NCBI GenBank assembly: GCA_016744455.1
Contig: JADGEI010000021.1
Coordinates: 1-64,000, forward strand
DNA length: 64,000 bases
Reading direction: 5' to 3'
Source: Alcanivoracaceae bacterium
GTDB taxonomy: Bacteria > Pseudomonadota > Gammaproteobacteria > Xanthomonadales > Marinicellaceae
The notes below the pieces were generated by a model that did no database searches, was not told the DNA's origin, and saw nothing but the letters and a program-made list of their open reading frames with translations. Made by a program: the position numbers and the translations under genes. Below are positions 8,764-16,040 of this stretch, piece by piece. Numbering within the stretch: position 1 is the stretch's first letter; each line of letters opens with the position of its first letter.

Positions 8764-9972
8764 TCAACTCCATTCAGTATCCAATTCTACTACGCCTAAA
8801 TCAATTAAAGTTGAATGCACTCTGAAAGGTGCTTGTACTTCATCCATTAACCTTAAACACTCAGGGTCCATTGCATGTGCTTTCAATAAATAATCTGCTG
8901 GTAGTAATTTTAAATTTTTATAGGTAACAGTAAATTCAAATTCATATTGTGACAACTGCTTTGGCAAAGCCTTATGACGATCAGATATCGTGCCATAGAC
9001 AGGAATATCTTTACGAATTATGCCTATGGTAAGACCTGGAGGACGCTCATCTGGAGAGAATACAATAATTTTGACAACCAAATCATCATAGGTTTCGATT
9101 AACGTTATTTCTTGCTCTTTACTATTAACTATTTTTACACTGACCACATGGTAGTTTGTAACATCCTTATCGCCTTTTACAACGGTTTTCCCTTTTTTCT
9201 TTTCATAAAAACTTTGGTATTCTTGTGATACTGAAAAAGCATTACCCTGTTTTTTAATTGTTCCATTTTCTAACCAAATAGCGTGCTTACATAACTTTTG
9301 AACGTGATAAATACTATGTGAAACTAACAATAAAGTCCCACCTGTTTTTAGGTAGTTGTCAATCCATGCTATGCACTTTCTTTGAAAATCAGTATCACCA
9401 ACCGCAAGTACTTCATCCGTTATTAGTAAATCAGGTTTTGTCACTGTTACTACAGAAAAACCTAATCTTACCACCATACCAGATGAATAAGTCTTTACAG
9501 GTTGATCTATATAATCACCAATATCCGCAAACTCAATCATTTTTATTAAGTTATTCTTTAAATGTTTATCTTTCATTCCTGCTAATGCTGCAGCCATTTT
9601 TAAATTTTCTCTTCCTGTGTATTCAGGATGAAAACCACTACCAAGTTCTAATAAAGCACCAATGTTCCCATTAACTTTAACTGAGCCTGTAGTTGCTTGT
9701 ACAACACCGCTTATTATTTTTAATAAAGTACTTTTGCCAGCTCCATTTTTTCCAATAATCGCTAAAGACTCACCTTTTTGTACTGATAAGTTGATATTAT
9801 TTAGCACTGTTGAACCGTTAATCATGTGATGATTACGTAATAAAGAAACTAAAGATTTAAAACGATTACTTGCAGAAGTAAGGTTGGGATAAGTTTTTGA
9901 GAGGTTTTTTGCTATAATTAAATTTGACAAAATATCTTTTATTTTATGTGATGAGCATATTATATTAGCCAT
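8764..9972 (-). CDS. wzt: Polysaccharide ABC transporter ATP-binding protein (Wzt-like)
   Basis: A 402-residue ATPase of an O-antigen/teichoic-acid type ABC exporter. Walker A GKNGAGKS lies near residue 73, the family's GSGFHPEYTGRENL segment near 113, signature YSSGM near 161 and Walker B LLITDEVLAVGD near 183. After about residue 245 there is an extra beta-rich domain of about 150 residues, as in Wzt proteins whose C-terminal domain recognises the modified end of the finished glycan before export. The partner permease is encoded at 10810-11580. The N-terminus is about 15 residues longer than usual; a later start is possible. Confidence 0.88.
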   Translation of the reverse strand: MANIICSSHKIKDILSNLIIAKNLSKTYPNLTSASNRFKSLVSLLRNHHMINGSTVLNNINLSVQKGESLAIIGKNGAGKSTLLKIISGVVQATTGSVKVNGNIGALLELGSGFHPEYTGRENLKMAAALAGMKDKHLKNNLIKMIEFADIGDYIDQPVKTYSSGMVVRLGFSVVTVTKPDLLITDEVLAVGDTDFQRKCIAWIDNYLKTGGTLLLVSHSIYHVQKLCKHAIWLENGTIKKQGNAFSVSQEYQSFYEKKKGKTVVKGDKDVTNYHVVSVKIVNSKEQEITLIETYDDLVVKIIVFSPDERPPGLTIGIIRKDIPVYGTISDRHKALPKQLSQYEFEFTVTYKNLKLLPADYLLKAHAMDPECLRLMDEVQAPFRVHSTLIDLGVVELDTEWS

Positions 9973-10072
9973 CTATCAAAATATATAGATTAAATCCTTT
10001 TATTTTATTAAAATACGGAACAAATTTTAAATTAATTACTCTAATCAACAATCTAAACTATATCAAAATATC

Positions 10073-10510
10073 ATGACAACTCAAACTAAATCGAATCCTT
10101 TATTAAAACTAATTACAATTGCTGTCATATTATTTATTGCTGCATTAATTTGGAAAAATACAAAAGTTAATAATGAGGAAATAATTAATATAAAACCTGT
10201 AAAAAATCAAAAAATAGATAATCAAAAATTTAAGGAAAGAACAATCCACTCGGAAAAAGATAATACAATTCCAACTGAAAAAACAACAGAGATTATTGAG
10301 GATGAAGTAAAAAACTTTTACACTGATGAAGAAAAGAAAGTCTATCGAAACAAAGTAAAATCATCAATTAACAATGCTTTAATGTTTAAAACTCCGGAAT
10401 CTATTATGGAAGTAATAATCAACTTTCAAAGTAAAGGTGATGATGAAAAAGCTAACGAATACATTGAATTATTATTAAAGAAATTTCCTGATTATGATAT
10501 GGACTCTTAA
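10073..10510 (+). CDS. Small membrane-anchored protein, function unknown
   Basis: A 145-residue protein with one membrane segment (about residues 10-26), then a charged Lys/Glu/Asn-rich tail predicted to be mostly helical. It is on the plus strand, inside a minus-strand glycan-export cluster, between wzt and wzm. It has no clear ribosome binding site and even lower G+C than its neighbours. The last 40 residues (helix, MEVIINFQSKGDDEKANEYIELLLKKFPD) look like one degenerate TPR-like helical pair. I do not recognise a family. It may be a real accessory gene or a relic brought in with the insertion sequence. Confidence 0.5.
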   Translation: MTTQTKSNPLLKLITIAVILFIAALIWKNTKVNNEEIINIKPVKNQKIDNQKFKERTIHSEKDNTIPTEKTTEIIEDEVKNFYTDEEKKVYRNKVKSSINNALMFKTPESIMEVIINFQSKGDDEKANEYIELLLKKFPDYDMDS

Positions 10511-10536
10511 TTCCTAGCAACACTTAAATATGAACT

Positions 10537-10584
10537 GGGTTAAAAAATTGCTTACAGTATTATATTATTGCAAGTTTTTAACCC
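10537..10584. other. Long imperfect hairpin after the 145-residue ORF
   Basis: GGGTTAAAAAATTGC (10537-10551) pairs with GCAAGTTTTTAACCC (10570-10584) at 14 of 15 positions across an 18-nt loop. It begins 27 bases after the stop at 10510. It could terminate that gene, though only a weak T-rich stretch (CTCTTATTCTTG) follows. It lies beside the insertion-sequence relic and may be part of it. Confidence 0.4.
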
Positions 10585-10589
10585 TCTTA

Positions 10590-10726
10590 TTCTTGACCTA
10601 TACCCTTAAAAACGGACACAGTTTTATTAACTTGCATTTTCATATTCATCAGGCGATGTATAACCTAATGGTAAATAAAAACGTATAGAGCTAGTAAAAC
10701 GCTTCAATATATTTAAACAAACTCAT
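10590..10726 (-). pseudogene. IS3-family transposase relic (C-terminal end plus terminal repeat)
   Basis: On the minus strand, 10726 onwards reads MSLFKYIEAFY and then, after a one-base shift, SSIRFYLPLGYTSPDEYENAS ending at a stop at 10627-10629. This matches the end of IS3-family transposases (the YIEaFYN...LGYxSPxEYE pattern of the integrase domain). Just past the stop, TGTGTCCGTTTTTAAGGG (minus strand, in the 10605-10622 area) resembles an IS3-family terminal inverted repeat beginning TGTCC. Only about 33 codons remain, with a frameshift, so the element is dead. Upstream of 10726 the similarity stops. It sits exactly where the wzm-wzt pair is split. Confidence 0.65.
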
Positions 10727-10809
10727 TGTGATTGTCACATTATCTTAAACTTATACTATATATATTTCCCCAACACATATTGAAATGTAACGGAAGTAAT
10801 ATATTAAAA

Positions 10810-11580
10810 TTATTTAAAGTCCTCAAAACTTGGAGCAAGTTTATTAAATGCCTTTAATGCAAAAATTAGACTGATCACTATAACAATTGATAGTATTAAC
10901 ATATTTACCCATGGTAATGGCTGATTGGTAATCAAAGCTCTGTGGATAAAAGAAATCGGCGTATAGACTGGATTAAGTTGAATAATGGCTTTATATTTTT
11001 CTGGTAATATTGATTCTGAATATATGATTGGTGTAAGAAAAAACCACATTGTAATAAGAGTAGTGACTATTTGTAATGTATCTCGTATAAATATTTGAAT
11101 TGCCGATAAAAATAAACCAAGGGCTATTGCCAAACAATATAATTGGGCTATTGGTAAAATGATTAATGGTATTGAACTGTAGTTAAACCTTTCTGCAAAT
11201 AAGACCAAACCAATAATAACAATAATATAACCTAAAATATTAAGAAAAAAAGATGCACTAATTGAGGCAATCACAGGTATTCTAAAATCAATGCTTATCT
11301 TTCCAATTAAATCATTATTATCTGAAACTGCTGTTATTGATCGTAATAATGATTCTGAAAAAGCCTGCCAAGGCCAGAAACCAATAGCCAAATAGACGAT
11401 AAAACTAATGTTTTCTGCTTCTGGAATCCTGTTATTAAAAATTACCCCAAAAACAAACCAATATATTAGTAAAGTAATAACAGGCTGAATAAAAACCCAA
11501 GAAATACCAGTAATATTTCCTAAGTACTTACTCCTTAGTTCTCTTTTAAAGAAGTAATAAAACAAATTTGAATTGTGCAT
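10810..11580 (-). CDS. wzm: Polysaccharide ABC transporter permease (Wzm-like)
   Basis: A 256-residue ABC-2 type permease with six hydrophobic segments. It opens FKRELRSKYLGNITGISWVFIQP, the amphipathic in-plane helix and first membrane segment typical of Wzm/KpsM/TagG proteins. The late LNPVYTPISFIHRALI segment is the usual conserved re-entrant region. With the Wzt-like ATPase it would flip a lipid-linked glycan across the inner membrane. Normally the two genes are adjacent; here they are separated by about 840 bases carrying a plus-strand ORF and an IS3 relic. Confidence 0.88.
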   Translation of the reverse strand: MHNSNLFYYFFKRELRSKYLGNITGISWVFIQPVITLLIYWFVFGVIFNNRIPEAENISFIVYLAIGFWPWQAFSESLLRSITAVSDNNDLIGKISIDFRIPVIASISASFFLNILGYIIVIIGLVLFAERFNYSSIPLIILPIAQLYCLAIALGLFLSAIQIFIRDTLQIVTTLITMWFFLTPIIYSESILPEKYKAIIQLNPVYTPISFIHRALITNQPLPWVNMLILSIVIVISLIFALKAFNKLAPSFEDFK

Positions 11581-11693
11581 ATTATTATTAATATGATAGA
11601 TTATATATCAGATGGAAAAAAATATTTTACCATCTTAGTTTACTTAATAACAATAAAATTTAGAGTATCATATATGATCTATAGTAGCCTTTA

Positions 11694-12644
11694 TTATTTA
11701 ACTCGATACCTGGTTTTTAAAGAAGCTAGTAGTTCTTGATTAATTTCAACTGGGTCTTGTGTTAAACTAGCAATCAAATTACTAAAATACCTTTCGGATC
11801 TCAATTTCAATAATTTTTTTACAATTTGAGCTTTAACTTTACCAAATGGGATTATTTGCTTTTCTGCTGATTTATTAATAAAAAATATATTGAATCTAAA
11901 ATTACGGTCTAATATATCATTTATTAAACCATCAGATTTATTTTTAAAAATATAATCAGAAAACTTTGGGTTATCTTTTGAATAGACAAATTTTGTTGGT
12001 TCTTGAGAAACCTCAATATCGGCTTGTGTATAGTTCAAATCATTTGAGTATTTAGTAAAATCAATATTTTGCAGATCTGCTAAAATACGTTTCGCCTTGA
12101 TTAATTGGTTTGCTTTATTAGTTTCATCATATATTATAGAAATAAAACTTAATTCTTTAAAAGCAACAATAGTATGGCTATTTTTATTAATTTCATATTC
12201 TTCTTCAGCAAGTTCTAGCACATCTTCTTCTTTTATTGCATTTGCTAATAGTTGTTTTTTTATATAACTATATTGTTGTTTTAATGTTATGTAATTTCGA
12301 ATTTTTCCAAATTCAAGCTCTTGATGCATCGTTCTTTTTATGTTTTCATTATTTTTAAATTTTTTAATTAATTCAAACTCTACTGATTCATTTATCTCTT
12401 TATTATTAATTAAATTTTTAACATTTGCATAGTTAACTAAGTGTTTCATTCTTAAGATAGAGTTCAATATTTGTTCTATCCTATCAGGTGACCTAAAGAC
12501 CCCGTTCCTATCAGTTTCAGGAATTGTCATAGCATATCCATCAATGTCAGCTAATAAGAGTTTTATATTACCTTGAGTTAAAATACTATCGTTTGCAAAG
12601 AGAACATTCGCAAACGATAGTAATACCAGTATCATTTTTTTCAT
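11694..12644 (-). CDS. Secreted parvulin/SurA-like protein, probably degenerate
   Basis: A 316-residue protein with a Sec signal (MKKMILVLLSFANVLFA, cut near residue 17). A helical N-terminal half (residues 40-160) is followed by an AFKELSFISIIYDE strand, a helix and a DFTKYSND segment, then IIPFGKVKAQIVKKLLKLR. This layout matches PpiC/SurA-type peptidyl-prolyl isomerases (helical chaperone region, parvulin domain, C-terminal helix). The conserved parvulin His and Gly residues are poor, so it may act as a chaperone without isomerase activity. It lies 26 bases after the Ig-like gene and is probably co-transcribed with it, perhaps assisting its folding. Confidence 0.5.
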   Translation of the reverse strand: MKKMILVLLSFANVLFANDSILTQGNIKLLLADIDGYAMTIPETDRNGVFRSPDRIEQILNSILRMKHLVNYANVKNLINNKEINESVEFELIKKFKNNENIKRTMHQELEFGKIRNYITLKQQYSYIKKQLLANAIKEEDVLELAEEEYEINKNSHTIVAFKELSFISIIYDETNKANQLIKAKRILADLQNIDFTKYSNDLNYTQADIEVSQEPTKFVYSKDNPKFSDYIFKNKSDGLINDILDRNFRFNIFFINKSAEKQIIPFGKVKAQIVKKLLKLRSERYFSNLIASLTQDPVEINQELLASLKTRYRVK

Positions 12645-12670
12645 ATAATTTATTTAAAAAGTTCTTAATT

Positions 12671-13762
12671 TTAGAATGTATTTTGACCAAGTATTCCACA
12701 ATAAGTTGCATGTGGACAAGCACTAGTTGCAAAATTATCACCAACACTATTTGAACTTACAAAATTTAAATAATATGTTTTTCCTTGCTCTAAAATACAA
12801 TGTGAAATAGGTTGAGGGTTTGAATTAATATTTGGATCTTTAGATGACCATCTTAATGTTGGTAGTGCACCACCAAGTATCCTACATTTTACTTGTCCAG
12901 AATGTTCAGAAAAATCACCAGGACATTCACTTATTGCAATGGTCATAGCTGTAGATCCAGACCCTTCAAGAGAGTTCGGTAATCCAAATGCAATTATACC
13001 TTGTTTGTTTATTGCAGCGCTATCAAGATTAAATTCAGCTGCAATGTATTTGTTTTTCTCTAATGACAAGTGCCATTTTTGGCCACTTAGCCCAGGGAAT
13101 GTTTGAGCTGCGCCAACACCATATATATCAGAATAAAGTCCATTATAAACCCCTGCATTTAATGTACCATTAGCAATAACTGTAACATCTTCAGCACCTC
13201 CTAATATAGGTGGGAAATCAACAGCACAATTTAATCCATTTGGATCTGTTATGGTTACATTGACCGAAGCAGAACGTTGAACACCCACTGAGTTTTCACA
13301 AGTTAAACCATAAGTTAAAGTATCTGGCCCAGTAAAAGGACCAATAGATTGATTGCCACTTACTGTTCCATGGTTAGCATTACCCCATTCACCAGAACGT
13401 GTACATGTTTCTGAATTTGAAATTGTCCAACGTAAAGTTGTGGTACCAGTCCCGGATATTAAAACATTATCATCTACAGAAAGTGTTACTACCGGATCAG
13501 GTACAGGTCCTGTACAAGTAATTGCTGAAACTTGGCTTTTTAAGCGTTGGCATAACTCTTCACCGGATTCTGTGGTTTGTGCTGTCACATCACCTACATC
13601 AAAATTTGCGCCAGATGTTGTTTTAACTTCTACTGTAGAATTAGGGTCTAATGGTATATTAATTTCTCCATTGTTAAAGGTGATAACTAAATCTTCACTA
13701 ATTGCAGTGATTGCAAAGGTTATAGTAAATAATACTAGAGCAATAGATGCTATTTTTTTCAT
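12671..13762 (-). CDS. Secreted protein with an Ig-like domain, function unknown
   Basis: A 363-residue protein with a signal peptide (MKKIASIALVLFTITFAITAIS). Residues about 90-172 form an Ig-like beta domain (VTLSVDDNVLISGTG, TLRWTISNSETCTRSG, YGLTCENSVG, SASVNVTITD) with paired cysteines, a type common in secreted proteins of this bacterial group. The C-terminal 190 residues are beta-rich with six or more cysteines and resemble a carbohydrate-recognition or pre-peptidase type fold, but I cannot name it. It is probably exported by Sec and perhaps further by the type II system. The following gene encodes the parvulin-like protein. Confidence 0.6.
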   Translation of the reverse strand: MKKIASIALVLFTITFAITAISEDLVITFNNGEINIPLDPNSTVEVKTTSGANFDVGDVTAQTTESGEELCQRLKSQVSAITCTGPVPDPVVTLSVDDNVLISGTGTTTLRWTISNSETCTRSGEWGNANHGTVSGNQSIGPFTGPDTLTYGLTCENSVGVQRSASVNVTITDPNGLNCAVDFPPILGGAEDVTVIANGTLNAGVYNGLYSDIYGVGAAQTFPGLSGQKWHLSLEKNKYIAAEFNLDSAAINKQGIIAFGLPNSLEGSGSTAMTIAISECPGDFSEHSGQVKCRILGGALPTLRWSSKDPNINSNPQPISHCILEQGKTYYLNFVSSNSVGDNFATSACPHATYCGILGQNTF

Positions 13763-13990
13763 GTTTGTTCTCTAAGTTGACATTTTTGTGAATTATACAT
13801 TATTGGTTGTTAATATATTGTTTATTTATTATGAATATTGTGAAGTCTTTATGTAAATGTCTATCAGTTACTCGTTTTATTTAACTATTAACTCAAAATT
13901 TTATGGCTGTTTGAAGGTTAATTTATCATCAGTTTTTTGCTTAAACTAATAATATTAAAAAAATAATACTACAATTAATTTGATAAAAAA

Positions 13991-14015
13991 AATGGGCGAT
14001 AAATCGCCCATTTTT
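13991..14015 (-). terminator. Intrinsic terminator after the 482-residue secreted protein
   Basis: Perfect 10-bp stem (AATGGGCGAT / ATCGCCCATT) with a T-run on either strand, 23 bases past the stop at 14038. It is symmetric and could act in both directions. Confidence 0.85.
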
Positions 14016-14037
14016 AATACTATTTCTAGATTTTTTC

Positions 14038-15486
14038 TTACTGGATGTTTTTAGCAAATCTATGCGTGAATAAACCCGCGAAGTTAGCTAAAGTACCACT
14101 TGGTAAAGCTCCATTTTGGAATTTCTGTGCAGAAAAACCAGTTACAGGTAAACCAGTATAAGTTGTTCCTGTTAAGTTATCATTCGTTGATTGAGAAAAA
14201 GTTAACGAAGTCCAACCTTCAGAAAATCCTGGGTTAAATGCAGTATTGTGATTAGAACCAAAAATCTTAGAAGAACCGAATACATCAAGGGCATCATGGA
14301 ATTCTAATACGTTAGTTTCCCAACATAAAGCTGCACCAACTTGACCAGGAGGTCTAGGAGAAGGAATTACATTTCCAAGAGGAGTTGTAGCTTCTTCACG
14401 ATTATAAACGCCTGTTACCGCATACGGTTCACAAGCACCTGTTCCATTAGCAGCTAACGAACGTGTGTACGGCTCATATGGTACAGGACCAATACTATTT
14501 ACAGCATCAACATATGCAAATTTAGTTGGGAATGTTAATACCCACTCAGTTTCAGCATTTAAATCGTTATCGATAACATACTCATTATATACATTTTCGT
14601 GCATATAAAGTGCACTAATTGCTTGTGCAGAGTTAGTCAACCAATCAGTAGTTACAGCAACACCATTGTAAAATACAATACTTTGGAAATCATTACCAGT
14701 AATGATACTTGGAATTGTATCACCAGGACTTGTGTGCTGAAGAAGAGTTGAATAAGACTGAATTGCATCAGCATTATAAGTCATAGCAACACCATCATTA
14801 ACCGATACTAGTGTAGTTGAACCAAATAAACCACCAGAACCATCAGGAGCATCCATATTAATCGTTGGATCAGCTAACCATTTACCAACACCTGGTACCC
14901 AGTTACCAACAATTGTAGCACAACTAGCTGGAGAACCAGAACCAGTATGTGTCGCAGCTGCTGCATCACCACCTAATACTGTGCCCATTTCAATTATTTC
15001 AAAATGACCTTCAGTACAACGTGATAAATCTGTTCCTTGACGATCATAACCGTCTGCAGGATTAGCATTATCTTGTGGATCGTAACCATATGGCAAAAAT
15101 TCTTGACCACTGATAGATGGAACAGTACAAGAAGTATCAGGTGTAGTCAATACAACTGAGTTTTCACCAACGTGACCAACTACAGATGAAGGTGTTGCTT
15201 TTAATTGAGCAACCCAAACATCATATGGAGACAAGTACAAGTTGAAATCTAAACACTCGCGAGAGTTTTTACCTTCTAGGAAACGTACTTTAACCGCTTT
15301 AACATCTTCCGTTGTGTTAACAACAGATAGTAAAGTGTTAATTTCATTGTTTACAGTATAGTAAGGATAGATAAGAACCTGACCCACACCATCTGAATTT
15401 AAATTTACTGCTGTTGATACAGAAGCAATACCAGCAACGCCAGCAATACCTGCAACCAATGCAGTTGTTAAATTATTTCTTTTCAT
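14038..15486 (-). CDS. Secreted/surface protein of unknown function, 482 residues
   Basis: The N-terminus MKRNNLTTALVAGIAGVAGIASVSTA is a Sec signal. The mature protein begins with VGQVLIYPYYTVN, NTLLSVVNTT, KVRFLEGKNSRECLDFNLYLSPYDVW. This pattern belongs to a conserved hypothetical family of gammaproteobacterial secreted proteins. The rest is Gly/Thr/Asn-rich and beta-predicted, with about six cysteines likely paired in the periplasm or outside. AGGAG stands eight to nine bases before the ATG, and a strong terminator follows, so it is a separate, probably well-expressed unit. No catalytic motif is visible; a structural or adhesion role is a guess. Confidence 0.65.
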   Translation of the reverse strand: MKRNNLTTALVAGIAGVAGIASVSTAVNLNSDGVGQVLIYPYYTVNNEINTLLSVVNTTEDVKAVKVRFLEGKNSRECLDFNLYLSPYDVWVAQLKATPSSVVGHVGENSVVLTTPDTSCTVPSISGQEFLPYGYDPQDNANPADGYDRQGTDLSRCTEGHFEIIEMGTVLGGDAAAATHTGSGSPASCATIVGNWVPGVGKWLADPTINMDAPDGSGGLFGSTTLVSVNDGVAMTYNADAIQSYSTLLQHTSPGDTIPSIITGNDFQSIVFYNGVAVTTDWLTNSAQAISALYMHENVYNEYVIDNDLNAETEWVLTFPTKFAYVDAVNSIGPVPYEPYTRSLAANGTGACEPYAVTGVYNREEATTPLGNVIPSPRPPGQVGAALCWETNVLEFHDALDVFGSSKIFGSNHNTAFNPGFSEGWTSLTFSQSTNDNLTGTTYTGLPVTGFSAQKFQNGALPSGTLANFAGLFTHRFAKNIQ

Positions 15487-15620
15487 TTTATTAGAACTCC
15501 TAATTATTTATAAATATACAGGGCTACAAATCAACCTGCACACATGACGTGCACAGACTATATTTTTATAGCTTGTGCGAATGTTACGCTATTTCAATTC
15601 AAACCACAAGCAAATTATCC

Positions 15621-16040
15621 TTATTTTATTCTCTTTTCTTTAATTGGAACAATATACCAAACATTGTTTTTTAAAATCCAGTTTTCATGTAAATCTGTAT
15701 CAACTGTCATTTTTTGGCCACCCATCCCAGGAAACCTATATTCATACTCAATATTAACTGTTATTTTACATAAGTTCTTTTGGGTACATTGCTTATCTAT
15801 TAATTTTACGGCCTGCCACTTGGCTACACTTTTTGTCATTCTTTGTGCATAAGCTAATTCGTTTTCATTAGCCCTCCAACCAGGGCTTAAAAATTTATAG
15901 GCCTGCTTAAAATCTCTATTAATTTTTAAATTCCAATAACCTATTACGCGGTTATCGAGTTTATTTTTTTCTTGGTCTTCACATGCTGTTAGCATGAACG
16001 ATACGGTCATTATTAGGAAAATTGTTTTAATTTTATTCAT
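15621..16040 (-). CDS. Small lipoprotein coupled to gspD
   Basis: A 139-residue lipoprotein: MNKIKTIFLIMTVSFMLTAC gives a signal with lipobox LTAC, cysteine at residue 20. The mature part has a YWNLKINRDFKQAYKFLSPGWR helix-loop segment and ends in a beta-rich HENWILKNNVWYIVP stretch, as in small NTF2-like or SnoaL-like folds (inference). The start at 16040 is chosen because the frame upstream (to 16076) lies inside gspD and lacks a signal. It overlaps the end of gspD by eight bases, so it is translationally coupled. Its position suggests a secretin accessory or pilotin-like role, which is not proven. Confidence 0.65.
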   Translation of the reverse strand: MNKIKTIFLIMTVSFMLTACEDQEKNKLDNRVIGYWNLKINRDFKQAYKFLSPGWRANENELAYAQRMTKSVAKWQAVKLIDKQCTQKNLCKITVNIEYEYRFPGMGGQKMTVDTDLHENWILKNNVWYIVPIKEKRIK

